From Deltaproteobacteria bacterium (lineage in GTDB: Bacteria > Desulfobacterota > Desulfomonilia > Desulfomonilales > Desulfomonilaceae): a stretch of DNA of 64,000 nucleotides. The stretch lies in NCBI GenBank assembly GCA_021777225.1, contig JAJYDQ010000004.1, positions 25,416 to 89,415 of the forward strand, written 5' to 3'. Positions 47,146-56,536 of the stretch are shown one piece after another (the stretch's first letter is position 1; every line of letters starts with the position of its first letter). The translations under genes and the position numbers were made by a program. The notes under the pieces were generated by a model. It saw only the letters and a program-made list of their open reading frames with translations. It made no database searches and was not told the origin of the DNA.

Positions 47146-47892
47146 TCAATCGTGAGCGCGGGCAAATCGGTTTCTTATTTTAGGAAGACGTTCGCGGACT
47201 GGAGTCAGAAAACTATCAGCCACCCCTATTCCGGATAGTTGGGATTGATTGAAGAAAATCATCGGGTCATAGAATTGAGCCCCATTCCTAACTTGAAGAT
47301 GCAGGTGAGGGCTTGTGGCCCGTCCAGTGCTACCGATTAGACCGATCTTTTGCCCTTGGTGAACCATCTGGCCAGACCTGACAAGGACTTTACTCAAGTG
47401 CGCATAATCCGTAGAAATACCTTTACCGTGATTAATCGTAACCAGGATGCCCAGTCCTTTAAAATCTTTCTGTTTTCCTGCCGCGTCCACCACACCGTCA
47501 GCACATGCGAAAACGGGGTCTCCCCTTTTTGCGGTTATGTCTACACCCGCATGGTATCTCCCTCGCCTATATCCAAAAGGAGAGGACAAAACTCCACATT
47601 TGACCGGAAATTTCAATTCTCTGGTCGGTAAATTGCAGTTCGATGTGCTGGCCAGACGCGCCTGAGAATTGAAAAAACCTGCTAACGCTCCTTGTTCGCA
47701 AGTTTCGGATACGAGACTCGCTAGTTGAACAGGCGGCTTATGCGCTTTGACCACACCTCCCAATGACCTTACCAAGTATTGAGGACCGAAGCCGCAGGAA
47801 ACGGACTCTCTTTTGTTGATTCCCTCAGTAGATGAACACGAGGCCATCAAGAAAACGCAAAAATATATTATAGGGTAGACCTTACCTCTCAT
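47146..47892 (-). CDS. M23-family metallopeptidase lipoprotein
   Basis: 248 residues. Lipobox LMASC gives a lipid anchor; the M23 domain (about 95-220) keeps the zinc ligands (YHAGVDI and the HLHLQVR HxH), with VTINHGKGISTDYAHLSKVL between. It is thus likely an active peptidoglycan endopeptidase, in contrast to the degenerate NlpD-like protein 1.5 kb away. Confidence 0.85.
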   Translation of the reverse strand: MRGKVYPIIYFCVFLMASCSSTEGINKRESVSCGFGPQYLVRSLGGVVKAHKPPVQLASLVSETCEQGALAGFFNSQARLASTSNCNLPTRELKFPVKCGVLSSPFGYRRGRYHAGVDITAKRGDPVFACADGVVDAAGKQKDFKGLGILVTINHGKGISTDYAHLSKVLVRSGQMVHQGQKIGLIGSTGRATSPHLHLQVRNGAQFYDPMIFFNQSQLSGIGVADSFLTPVRERLPKIRNRFARAHD

Positions 47893-48031
47893 CCGACCCC
47901 CGGTCAGGATTTAGGATACATAGCTCTTCGTGTAACGAATTAAGCCAGCCCTGTCAACCCAAAACTGGCGCGAGGAACCAAAAAACACAATCAATAATTC
48001 TTCGGTCAGGGGTTGTTTGATTGGGATAATA

Positions 48032-48460
48032 TTACCGCGTAAAGCCAAGAGGCGCGGGAGAACCGCAACCAACGGGCGGCGCACACATCGGTGGAGGCGG
48101 ACAGGCTGGTGGGGGACATATTCGGTATGTAGCGGGACACGGTTCCGGTGGACACTTGCATATGGTCATAGGCGCGGGAGGAGGCCCAACCAGTTTTCCA
48201 GGGTAACATCTAATCGGTGGACATGGCGTACAGGGCGGGATGGTCGGAGGCCCGGCGCAAGTAGGCGGAGCCGGTGGACCATAAGTCATCGGAACAAGTT
48301 CACATGGATCAGGCGGCGGCATATATGAATAGGAAGATATTGGCGCGCCTATCACAAACGTCACGCTAATCCCTAATAGCAATAAAGTCCTTACCAATGA
48401 CACAATTGCACCATCGCGTTTGGGAAAATCCTCAAAAGGATAAACCCAACTGTCCGACAA
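48032..48460 (-). CDS. Exported Pro/Cys-rich small protein
   Basis: 142 residues from TTG 48460, or 123 from GTG 48403, which gives a clean signal peptide (SLVRTLLLLGISVTFVIGAP). The mature part is about one third Pro and holds some 14 Cys in CxPC-like patterns (CTPCPPIRCYPGK). No family recognised; either a structural envelope protein or a low-complexity spurious frame. Confidence 0.5.
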   Translation of the reverse strand: MSDSWVYPFEDFPKRDGAIVSLVRTLLLLGISVTFVIGAPISSYSYMPPPDPCELVPMTYGPPAPPTCAGPPTIPPCTPCPPIRCYPGKLVGPPPAPMTICKCPPEPCPATYRICPPPACPPPPMCAPPVGCGSPAPLGFTR

Positions 48461-48595
48461 ACCTTAATCTTTTGCTTAGACAACGGATGGTATTAGAATA
48501 CAGAACGGAAAGGACATAGTCAAGAACTTTTCGTTAAAAGCCCCTACTTCTATAAAAAATATTCATAAATATATATAATACCCAAATATAACTAA

Positions 48596-49384
48596 TTAAT
48601 TAACTGTACCATTAGCCTGATGATAGGCTTTAATGAAGGCGCCTATCTCTCTTCTGACAAACGAGACGCTGTCGCAAGAAACCCCGGAAATGTCAAAAGA
48701 AAAACAAAGACTATCAATTATGACATCAATCAAAAAATTTTCGTTTTGATCCATAGGTTGACGCTTGAGATAATAGCCGCTCCTCCTGATCCTCGAACCC
48801 TTACTGTAAGGCCATGATTCTTTCCATGCCAGGATCCCTCTTAATATCATCGCAGGGGCCGGTTTTAATGTTGTTCCCAGATCAAGCTTGGCGTCTATCA
48901 GTAACTCTATTAGATCGATCACCGCCATCAAATAATTCACGTCAGTGACTATAAGGCCGTAAAGATGCCAGTCCCCTATCAGTGTCCTGACAATCTTCAA
49001 GATGCGGGCACTCAGCTCTTCGCAAGCCGGACAATAAAAGGTCTTACAGGCGGCGCTCCCATAATAACAGAGTCCCCTGAGATCAACTCCATTGTTTCCG
49101 GGAGCGGCAGGGTGAAGCATGCAGCCTACAGTTAAATTTTGACCGTCCACAAATCCAACGTATTCACAGACGTGAATTTCAGGATCGAGGGGAGACAAAT
49201 TGTGCAATCCTCTGACGTGGTCTCCAAAGCCGATCAGAGCGTCAACTTCCCTGGCAACGTTCCTAAATTTCTTGGTTCTCTCCAGAAAAGAACCATTCAG
49301 GATCTCCCTACGACCGTCCACTACGTTGTAGACCCCGCAGCAGGCGGAGCAGGATTTGTACGAATCGGGGTGACACAAATTCAT
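48596..49384 (-). CDS. Cysteine-rich protein, YkgJ-like N-terminal cluster
   Basis: 262 residues. Near the N-terminus CSACCGVYN and further cysteines (HVCEYVGF, VGCMLHP, GLCYYGSAACKTFYCPACEE) resemble the metal-binding set of YkgJ-type zinc/iron chelatase proteins. The C-terminal half is helical and unassigned. The upstream flank 48461-48595 is very AT-rich. Function unknown. Confidence 0.6.
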   Translation of the reverse strand: MNLCHPDSYKSCSACCGVYNVVDGRREILNGSFLERTKKFRNVAREVDALIGFGDHVRGLHNLSPLDPEIHVCEYVGFVDGQNLTVGCMLHPAAPGNNGVDLRGLCYYGSAACKTFYCPACEELSARILKIVRTLIGDWHLYGLIVTDVNYLMAVIDLIELLIDAKLDLGTTLKPAPAMILRGILAWKESWPYSKGSRIRRSGYYLKRQPMDQNENFLIDVIIDSLCFSFDISGVSCDSVSFVRREIGAFIKAYHQANGTVN

Positions 49385-49444
49385 GATTGATCAACCCCCG
49401 ACCCGTAAGAATATCCAAGAAAACTAGAAAACCACATAGCATGC

Positions 49445-50293
49445 CTAATATTGATAAAATCCCCTACCGCTCTTTTTACCAACGAAGCCGGCATCGACAT
49501 ATTTCTTTAGTAATGGGCACGGCCGGTATTTTGGGTCTCCAAAACCATCAAACAAAACATTTAGGATCGCCAGACATGTGTCCAGCCCAATAAAATCAGC
49601 AAGCGTCAAAGGTCCCATAGGGTGATTCATCCCAAGCTTCATGACCTCGTCTATTGCCTCAGCCGTGCCAACACCTTCAAAAAGCGCATATATGGCTTCA
49701 TTTATCATCGGCATCAACACGCGGTTTGATATAAATCCAGGAAAATCCTGAGCCGTAACAGGTATTTTCCCGAACTTTTTCGACAGCTCAACCGTAATCG
49801 CAGTGGTTTCTTCATCAGTAGCCAAACCATTAATGACCTCAACGAGTTTCATAACAGGTACGGGGTTCATAAAATGCATCCCTATAAATTTTTCGGGACG
49901 TTTTACGCATGCGGCCAGTTTAGTGATTGATATCGAAGACGTATTGCTCGCCAGTATCTTGCCGGGCGCGACAACTTCATCCAGTGTCTGAAAGACCTGT
50001 TTCTTGAGGTCAAGATTTTCAATTATGGCCTCAACAACAAAATCTACCCCTTCGAAATCTCTCAAATCCACACTGGGTTTTATTTTTCCCAAAATCGTGG
50101 ATTTCTCGCCAGCGGTCATTTTGCCTTTCGAAATAGCCCTGTCGAGATTTTTTTCAATAGTTTTAAGCCCCTTGTCCACAAACTCCTGTTTAACGTCATT
50201 CATAATCACTTCTAATCCGGAAGCCGCCGCTACGTGGGCTATTCCGTTTCCCATCTGCCCTGCCCCTACAACTCCGAAAACATTAACTCCCAT
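49445..50293 (-). CDS. hbd: 3-hydroxybutyryl-CoA dehydrogenase
   Basis: A 282-residue NAD(P)-dependent enzyme acting on 3-hydroxyacyl-CoA in butyrate or aromatic-acid beta-oxidation. The Rossmann motif [46 protein letters not shown] and the C-terminal [20 protein letters not shown] are characteristic. RBS GAGGAGGAG. Length is normal. Confidence 0.95.
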   Translation of the reverse strand: MGVNVFGVVGAGQMGNGIAHVAAASGLEVIMNDVKQEFVDKGLKTIEKNLDRAISKGKMTAGEKSTILGKIKPSVDLRDFEGVDFVVEAIIENLDLKKQVFQTLDEVVAPGKILASNTSSISITKLAACVKRPEKFIGMHFMNPVPVMKLVEVINGLATDEETTAITVELSKKFGKIPVTAQDFPGFISNRVLMPMINEAIYALFEGVGTAEAIDEVMKLGMNHPMGPLTLADFIGLDTCLAILNVLFDGFGDPKYRPCPLLKKYVDAGFVGKKSGRGFYQY

Positions 50294-50358
50294 GAAACAC
50301 TCCTCCTCAAAAACAAAGAATTTGACACAGGTCTTCCTATCAACTACATTTTAATCGT

Positions 50359-50434
50359 GCGCCCGTAGCTCAGTGGATAGAGCGCAACACTCCGGATGTT
50401 GAGGCCGGACGTTCGAGTCGTCTCGGGCGCGCCA
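50359..50434 (+). tRNA. tRNA-Arg (anticodon CCG)
   Basis: 76 nt including encoded CCA. The acceptor stem GCGCCCG pairs with CGGGCGC; the anticodon stem CAACA/TGTTG holds loop CTCCGGA, so the anticodon is CCG (codon CGG). D-loop GCTCAGTGGATAGAGC and T-loop GTTCGAGTC are standard. Confidence 0.95.
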
Positions 50435-50449
50435 TCAAAGTCAGACAAT

Positions 50450-50478
50450 CAAAAGGTTTCTCTCGCCTTTTGTATTTT
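50450..50478 (+). terminator. Hairpin after tRNA-Arg
   Basis: CAAAAGG (50450-50456) / CCTTTTG (50466-50472) with a 9-nt loop, followed by TATTTT. Probably ends tRNA transcription, though the U tract is short. Confidence 0.5.
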
Positions 50479-50543
50479 CAGAATTCCTTTTTAGATTTAA
50501 TATAACATACTCTGAAAAGGTCTAAACGGGCAATTCGCCACAT

Positions 50544-52037
50544 TCAAACAATCATCCAAACCACTATTCCGACTATTAATGATGATATCAGTCCCAAAGG
50601 TATGGTCCAGCGGAGGATATCACCCTCCTTCCCTACTGCCCCGCACATCGGAGTGGCCAGAGCAACTTTGAACGGCGATGAAATGGACCCCACGGAAGAT
50701 CCCACAGCCAGACCCGCCGCAAGCCAAATTGGGGAAACCCCGAGCAGAGTAGCGGCTTGAACCTGAAGTTGACCAAAAAGCATCAGCGACGCCACACCAT
50801 AACCGGTTAGAAATGTCCCCACCCATCCCAGAACAGGAACAAAAATGGGATAGAAATTTCCGCTATAGTGCGTCAGGCCCTTGGAAATTATTGAGGGAAT
50901 GTTATGGGCTGCATCCAGATGGGAAAATCCTGAACTGTAGCCTGTATAGGATATCATTTGCCCCATCGCGCCGAAAAGTCCCATCGCCAGAAATACACGC
51001 CATCCCTTCTTCATGCTAAGCATGACGATCTTTCTAAGTTGCTCTGGAGCCGTCCTCTGAAGGCCTATCGACAGTAGAAAAGCTATAAACAGGTATACAT
51101 ACGCTGAGAATAATGGGCTGAATGTAATGGAATGGATGGGAACAACGGATACTCTGAAAATGAGTTTTTCAAACGTGAGTTCACGCAAGTAGGGAACAAT
51201 GTTTACGGAAAACAGGCAGACCAGCATGAAAAGGAAAGGCGCAAGATCTGTCAGAATGCCACGATTTAAATCAAGCCGGCCGGACCCGAGGACAACTAAA
51301 GCGATAATTACTGCTAACCCCGCCACAGTTCCGGAAATATGGATTCCAACAAAAATGGCTGTAGCAAGACCCGTGATCCCAAGCAACAATCCACACAAAA
51401 GGACCAAAAGAAGTTTTTGCGCTCCTTGGTTTTGCAAAGGCAAGAAAAACGGCACGCAGAGAGCCATAGTCAAAGTAGCAGGGACTGACAGCCAAGCCGA
51501 AGCAATTCCCAGGTCCGTTAACGATAAGTTTGTAACTAGCGAAAGGACTGTAATGATTACACCAGCCAATTCGAGAGTCATCATGCCGGAATAACCTATT
51601 ATCGAGAGGGCCGCAGACCCGGTCGGAGATACTCCAGCCTCATACAGCATCGGAGCTACGACCGGTTCAGCTATTACACCTGAACCCTCCATGAAATTCC
51701 CCACACCAAATGTTATTAGTACATTCCTGGAAAAGGCGTCGCCGGCGCCGTGTTCAAACCATTCGACTATCCTTGTAATGGAACCACTAGCCATAAGAAG
51801 GCTGGACAAAAGAATTCCCGTTAAAATCACCAAGAGCAATGGCAGAGAAGTCAACACCCCGTCGAGTGAAGCCATGATCGCCACATCCAGCGGAGTATCA
51901 AAGAAATATAATGTCAGCCCCACGGAAAAGATGAACCCATAAACGGAGAGTTCGAGGGCCGATCTCCTGAGTAAAACCGCGAGGACCGTTAAAAGCAGGA
52001 CCGGAGACCAACTCAATAGAAAAAGCTGAATATCCAT
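50544..52037 (-). CDS. LctP-like (lactate permease family) membrane transporter
   Basis: 497 residues with about 12 transmembrane helices. The segment FGVGNFMEGSGVIAEPVVAP and the following helices match the L-lactate permease/DUF401 group of organic-anion transporters. The substrate is not fixed by sequence; neighbours (M24 hydrolase, dehydrogenase, aldolase) suggest a small organic acid. RBS AAAGGAGG. It is transcribed in the same direction as the next three genes. Confidence 0.75.
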   Translation of the reverse strand: MDIQLFLLSWSPVLLLTVLAVLLRRSALELSVYGFIFSVGLTLYFFDTPLDVAIMASLDGVLTSLPLLLVILTGILLSSLLMASGSITRIVEWFEHGAGDAFSRNVLITFGVGNFMEGSGVIAEPVVAPMLYEAGVSPTGSAALSIIGYSGMMTLELAGVIITVLSLVTNLSLTDLGIASAWLSVPATLTMALCVPFFLPLQNQGAQKLLLVLLCGLLLGITGLATAIFVGIHISGTVAGLAVIIALVVLGSGRLDLNRGILTDLAPFLFMLVCLFSVNIVPYLRELTFEKLIFRVSVVPIHSITFSPLFSAYVYLFIAFLLSIGLQRTAPEQLRKIVMLSMKKGWRVFLAMGLFGAMGQMISYTGYSSGFSHLDAAHNIPSIISKGLTHYSGNFYPIFVPVLGWVGTFLTGYGVASLMLFGQLQVQAATLLGVSPIWLAAGLAVGSSVGSISSPFKVALATPMCGAVGKEGDILRWTIPLGLISSLIVGIVVWMIV

Positions 52038-52246
52038 CCAGGGAAATACCTCCTTTTCACAGCGTCCTTACGGCGAAGGTTTCCGCGAAACAAAGAAATA
52101 CGCAAGTCGTCAGGAACTATTTAGATCTGCAAGGAGGGTCAAGAGGAGACGCTCATTCAGGACTGCTGAAGCTAAACTTCGATTAAACGCGTCCTGCTGT
52201 TTGAACAGCCCTATTTTTGTCCCGATTTGATGTTCCAGGTTTTACT

Positions 52247-53437
52247 TTACCAATTCAAGACGTGAATTTCATCCCCAAAATTGGTCAACTTCTCCATGCC
52301 GTCATTTCCAACAACAAACGTGTTCTCAATACCCGCAAGTCCCTTGCCGGGAATAATGAATTTGGGCTCAATAGCTATAGCCATCCCCTCTTTTAAAACG
52401 TGTCGCGACTTCTTCCCGAGCACAGGGAGTTCATCAAGCTCCAATCCTACACCATGCCCAATAAATGGCACTGGCGACGGATATCCCATAAAACTTACTG
52501 AAGGCCCAACGGAAGCCGCCATCTCAATGGCCATGTCATAAAGCTTTTCCGCTGAAGCGCCGGACTTACCATTGCCGGCTACAGCGTCCTGGATTTCTAG
52601 AGCGAGCGAGTGGATCCTCAAGAATTCTTCAGGGGCTTCTCCTATGAAAAATGTCCTGGCCTGGTCCACCATGTAGCCTTCTACTATCCCTACGTAGTCG
52701 ATAGAAATTGGCTCCCCAGCGTTGATTCTCTTTAAGCCCGCTCCCTGAGGCATTGAGGCGTTAGGGCCGGGGCCTCCGGTTGGACCAACAGAGCAACTCG
52801 GAATAGCCAAATTGGTCCCTGACATTATATGACCATAAAATACCTCGTTATTGAAACTTCTAACTCGCACGAGTCCCTGATGCCCCCGACTGCGATAGAA
52901 AGACTCCAGCAATCCCGCAAACTCAACTTCAGTCATTCCCTCTTTTAAAATGTCCTGTACACTATTAAACATTGAGTCATTAAGCTCGGCGGCGCGTCTC
53001 ATGAGATTAAGCTCATAATCCGATTTTATCATTCTTGTTTCGCGTATTAACGGAGAAACGTCATGGATACCCGCATTTGGAAACAAAGCCTGGTACTGAT
53101 GAAAGTTATTTACGGGCAACACATCGAGTTCCATGCCCAAGCTTGAAAAACGGCCGGTAAAAGCAGAACCAATCAGATCCCTGATTTTTGACAAACTTTT
53201 CAAAGGCGCCACCAGTTCGAGAGGCGAGTCTTCCCGGGCCCTTTCGAAGCTTCTCCGGACAAGTAACATCGGAGCGCCCGCGGCGGGAACAAACAGATGT
53301 GCGTCTTGGGCTGTGCCGGAGAGATAATATAGATCGACGCGATGGACTATTAGAGCCGCATCGAGACCTTTCTTCATCAGTGCAGTCTGAAAGAGTTTAA
53401 TACGGCGATCAATCTCAGAAAAAGGTATTGATGGCAT
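52247..53437 (-). CDS. M24 family (Xaa-Pro aminopeptidase/creatinase-like) hydrolase
   Basis: About 396 residues: a creatinase-type N-terminal domain (DRRIKLFQTALMKKGLDAAL) and a pita-bread catalytic domain with the metal ligands in ISIDYVGIVEGYMVDQARTF (D...D), FIGHGVGLELDELP (H), IEPKFI (E) and GIENTFVV (E). It cleaves Xaa-Pro peptides or C-N bonds of guanidino/amidino compounds. ATG 53437 is chosen over TTG 53476. It lies upstream of the LctP-like permease and next to dehydrogenase and aldolase genes. Confidence 0.85.
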   Translation of the reverse strand: MPSIPFSEIDRRIKLFQTALMKKGLDAALIVHRVDLYYLSGTAQDAHLFVPAAGAPMLLVRRSFERAREDSPLELVAPLKSLSKIRDLIGSAFTGRFSSLGMELDVLPVNNFHQYQALFPNAGIHDVSPLIRETRMIKSDYELNLMRRAAELNDSMFNSVQDILKEGMTEVEFAGLLESFYRSRGHQGLVRVRSFNNEVFYGHIMSGTNLAIPSCSVGPTGGPGPNASMPQGAGLKRINAGEPISIDYVGIVEGYMVDQARTFFIGEAPEEFLRIHSLALEIQDAVAGNGKSGASAEKLYDMAIEMAASVGPSVSFMGYPSPVPFIGHGVGLELDELPVLGKKSRHVLKEGMAIAIEPKFIIPGKGLAGIENTFVVGNDGMEKLTNFGDEIHVLNW

Positions 53438-53522
53438 AAGTCTCAACAACCTCAAGCTCAGGCGAAAGATCCACAAAATATTACAAATGTGAATCTATGG
53501 ATGATTTATAAGCAAACAAATC

Positions 53523-54548
53523 TTATGTTTGAGGCTCAATAATTACCTTTAACGAGGAGCCTGCTTCGGCCACCAGAGCGAATCCTTCCTGAGTCCTCTC
53601 AAGAGGGAGTCTGTGAGTTATCATGTCCGAAACCACAATCCTCCTCGAGCCTATCAATTCGATTGCGGCCATAATATCTCTCGGACTTCCGGCGTACGAG
53701 GACGTCATGGTAATTTCCTTACGCCAAAGGTCATTGAACGGCATTGACACTTCTAATCCAGGATCAGTCGGGGCAAAAAATAGTATGTTTCCACCTCTAT
53801 CAACAAGTCTGAAAGCCCCTTTAATAGCGGGGACCGCTCCAGTGGCGACTATCACAAGGTCTGGCAGACATCCGTCATTAACTTCCTGAATCCTTTCAAC
53901 AAGGGCTGGGCCCGATGTTATAGCGACGTCTGCGCCGAACCTCCGAGCGGCCTCAAGTCTGCCTTCGTTTATGTCAACAGCAAAGACCCTCGATGCGCCA
54001 ACCCTTTGTGCGAGCTTAATGTGAAGAAGACCGGTTATGCCCGCCCCGATCACCAACACACTCTTGGCCGGACTCCAGCCAGCATGAAACTGCCCCCTGA
54101 ACACGCAAGCCAGAGGTTCGATAAAAACAGCGTCCTCGTAAGACATCCGGTCCGGCAAAAGGAATACGCCATGACGGACGTTTATTGCCGGGACTCTCAG
54201 ATATTCGGAAAACCCTCCAGGATCAAAATTGGTCCTGGCCAAAGTGTCGCATACCGAATGATGATTGGACAGACAATACCTGCACATGTTGCAAGGAACG
54301 TGGTGTGAGACAAACACACGCTGTCCGGTTTTCCACGTCCCCACATTGGCGCCGGCTTCAACAATCTCACCCGCTATCTCGTGTCCCAAAACAAGTGGCG
54401 CTTTGGGGGCCCGGTACCATTCAAGCACATCACTTCCACACACGCCGCTTGCCCAAACCTTGACCAGCAGCTCATCCGGACCGATTTCAGGCGTTGGCTT
54501 TTCCTGAATTCTAATGTCATGATTGTTGTAGTACATCGCGACGCGCAT
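53523..54548 (-). CDS. Zinc-dependent alcohol/polyol dehydrogenase
   Basis: 341 residues, MDR family (threonine/sorbitol dehydrogenase-like). Catalytic zinc ligands are in SGVCGSDVLEWY and LGHEIAGEIVE; the structural zinc loop is CNMCRYCLSNHHSVC; the NAD-binding motif is VIGAGITGLLHIKLA. ATG 54548 with GGAG upstream gives the normal N-terminus (MRVAMYYN); the frame is open to 54596. It is sandwiched between the M24 hydrolase and the LsrF-like aldolase, suggesting a catabolic unit. Confidence 0.88.
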   Translation of the reverse strand: MRVAMYYNNHDIRIQEKPTPEIGPDELLVKVWASGVCGSDVLEWYRAPKAPLVLGHEIAGEIVEAGANVGTWKTGQRVFVSHHVPCNMCRYCLSNHHSVCDTLARTNFDPGGFSEYLRVPAINVRHGVFLLPDRMSYEDAVFIEPLACVFRGQFHAGWSPAKSVLVIGAGITGLLHIKLAQRVGASRVFAVDINEGRLEAARRFGADVAITSGPALVERIQEVNDGCLPDLVIVATGAVPAIKGAFRLVDRGGNILFFAPTDPGLEVSMPFNDLWRKEITMTSSYAGSPRDIMAAIELIGSRRIVVSDMITHRLPLERTQEGFALVAEAGSSLKVIIEPQT

Positions 54549-54653
54549 GTTGTGACTCCAAGGGACTATTCGATTATCTATCAACATTGAAGACAATTGC
54601 TCAATCTATTGTCCAGCGCAACACACCGGACGGGATTGAAAAATCGTTAAGAT

Positions 54654-55538
54654 TCAGGACTTGTGTGGTTTCTTTTGGTCTTCATAGATCTTTAACGCAG
54701 TTTCCGGCTTTTCGTTGTAGTGAACGACTGCCCTAACCGCTTTGATCATCCCAACCGGACAATCAGACTGGAATATATTCCTTCCCATGTCCACACCAAC
54801 CGCTCCACGGGTGACAGCGTTGAATGCCATGGTGAGCGCCTCGATCTCAGGCAGTTTCTTGCCACCGGCCATGACTATCGGTACCGGACAAGTCTGAACA
54901 ACCTTCTCGAAATTTTCACAATAATAAGTTTTCACAATATTCGCCCCCATTTCTGCGGCTATACGTGAAGAGAGCGCCAAATAACGGGCGTCACGCGCCA
55001 TGTCCCGGCCGACTGCGGTCACAGCCAGGACCGGAATGCCGGCTGAGTATCCTGCGTCTATAAGCTTGGCGAAAGCCACCATGGTCTGGTGTTCGTACGT
55101 GGCTCCGACATACATTGATAGAGCCATTCCTGAGACATTTAATCTAATGCAATCTTCTATCGCAACATTAAGCGTTTCGTTCGACAGTTCGGTTAGCACG
55201 CTCTGGCCGCCGGAAACCCTCAAAACTATGGGAGCTTGTACCCCTGGAGACACGGAGGTCCTCAGGATCCCCCTCGTTAGCATCAAACAGTCAGCATAAT
55301 TGGCTAGAGGGGCTAATGTATCTTTCATAACTTCCAGGCCTGATGTTGGCCCCTGAAAATAACCGTGGTCAACCGCCAGCATTACCGTTCGACCGGTATC
55401 GGGCTTGATGATCCTTGACAAGCGGTTTTTCATACCCCAGTCTAGATGTGAGCTACCCTTAATGTGAAAACTACTGGCGCAACTACCGGACGCCGCTTTG
55501 ATATCTCTCGCTTCCTTGAACCCTTCAAGATCCGCCAT
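54654..55538 (-). CDS. LsrF-like class I aldolase / thiolase
   Basis: 294 residues. MADLEGFKEARDIK, LDWGMKNRLSRIIKPDTGRT, VMLAVDHGYFQGPTSGLE, AEMGANIVKTYY, MAGGKKLPEIEA and GVDMGRNIFQSD follow the E. coli LsrF pattern closely (DeoC/FbaB-type TIM barrel with Schiff-base Lys in VKTYY). LsrF cleaves the phosphorylated AI-2 product. No lsrK, lsrG or lsr transporter is nearby, so another related substrate is likely. ATG 55538 has GGAG upstream; the open frame reaches 55583. Confidence 0.88.
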   Translation of the reverse strand: MADLEGFKEARDIKAASGSCASSFHIKGSSHLDWGMKNRLSRIIKPDTGRTVMLAVDHGYFQGPTSGLEVMKDTLAPLANYADCLMLTRGILRTSVSPGVQAPIVLRVSGGQSVLTELSNETLNVAIEDCIRLNVSGMALSMYVGATYEHQTMVAFAKLIDAGYSAGIPVLAVTAVGRDMARDARYLALSSRIAAEMGANIVKTYYCENFEKVVQTCPVPIVMAGGKKLPEIEALTMAFNAVTRGAVGVDMGRNIFQSDCPVGMIKAVRAVVHYNEKPETALKIYEDQKKPHKS

Positions 55539-55620
55539 TTTGTAACTCCAAGCATTGTTAGTCAGAGCTATAGAATCTAACAAACACTAGGCCATGAGTC
55601 AACTTACGACCTGTTTTGAC

Positions 55621-55649
55621 TTGACAATGATAGCCGTCTTAACTATAAA
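55621..55649 (+). promoter_or_regulatory. Strong sigma-70-type promoter
   Basis: TTGACA (55621-55626), a 17-bp spacer and TATAAA (55644-55649). It points to the RRM gene at 55852 and would give a 5' leader of about 195 nt. Confidence 0.75.
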
Positions 55650-55851
55650 GTATGTTTAAATGAGCTTGCCTTTTCTCCCGGCCTCACTAGGACTACGGGC
55701 GCGAAGCAAGGAATTTAGTTTTAGGGTCTAACGCTCGTGGCTCCAGCCAAAAATCATTCCTATAGTCCTTCAACGGACAACGGGCGCTGATTGTGTCAAC
55801 CAGCTCTCATGGCTTGATTGAGGGCGATTTTGTATCAAAGGAGAAGAAAAA

Positions 55852-56178
55852 GTGGCCGCTATCAACATTTATGTCGGGAATCTGTCCTTTAACACAGGAG
55901 AAGAGCAACTTAGAGAGCTTTTCGAAAGCTACGGACAAGTAGAATCCGCAACTATAATTTCCGACAAATTTACCGGACGCCCGCGTGGCTTTGGCTTCGT
56001 TAAGATGCCTGAACGTGAAGAAGGCCTGAAGGCCATCCAGGAGCTGGACTCCAAGGATTTTATGGGTCGTAACATTAAGGTCAATGAAGCCCGACCAAGG
56101 ACCGACAGAGATAGAGGCGACCGACCGGGTGGTGGTGGCGGTCGAGGAAAAGGCGGCGGTGGCGGCTGGCGCCAGTAA
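55852..56178 (+). CDS. RRM RNA-binding protein with glycine-rich tail
   Basis: 108 residues. One RNA-recognition motif with RNP2 (INIYVGNLSF) and RNP1 (RPRGFGFVKM), then an Arg/Gly-rich tail (GGGGRGKGGGGGWRQ). Such proteins resemble cold-inducible RNA chaperones. It starts with GTG at 55852 after AAAGGAGAAG. The long leader may be a thermosensor, as in cold-shock genes (inference). Confidence 0.93.
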   Translation: MAAINIYVGNLSFNTGEEQLRELFESYGQVESATIISDKFTGRPRGFGFVKMPEREEGLKAIQELDSKDFMGRNIKVNEARPRTDRDRGDRPGGGGGRGKGGGGGWRQ

Positions 56179-56200
56179 TATACACACTATGACCTGGGAT

Positions 56201-56248
56201 TTTCCGAAGATGCGAACAAAGCCTCCGGCAAAAAAACGTCTTCGGAAA
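56201..56248 (+). repeat. Long inverted repeat downstream of the RRM gene
   Basis: TTTCCGAAGA (56201-56210) and TCTTCGGAAA (56239-56248) are perfect complements with a 28-nt loop. It lies in the 358-bp gap 56179-56536, which holds no convincing gene. It may end the RRM transcript or bind protein; no T tract follows. Confidence 0.5.
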
Positions 56249-56536
56249 GCCCGCATCAATTCCTAATTCTTTCTTGAGCGCTCTCCTCCATATTTTCTAA
56301 AAAATCAATCAAGTTCTTATGCGTATTTTCCGGGAACGCTGGTTTTTTCTCGACCAAGTTACGATGTTTTGATAACTTTTCTTTGAGTATTTTTACGGTT
56401 TCAGTTCAAAGGGCATTCTCAGACTTTCTGTGGAAGAACCGGCTCAATTCATTTCTGAAAAATTTGGACCCAAATCCTACTGTCACTGCGGTTGAGCCAT
56501 GATAAACCGCTTGTCCCCCTTTAAGGAGAGTTGATA

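Noticed and set aside
55807..56259. 150-codon minus-strand frame opposite the RRM gene
   Set aside because: It is antisense to a clear RRM gene with RNP motifs; the Ser/Phe-rich translation has no family features.
56084..56266. Basic small protein after the RRM gene
   Set aside because: The frame overlaps the RRM coding region for half its length, and the rest coincides with a perfect inverted repeat, so an RNA structure is more likely than a gene.
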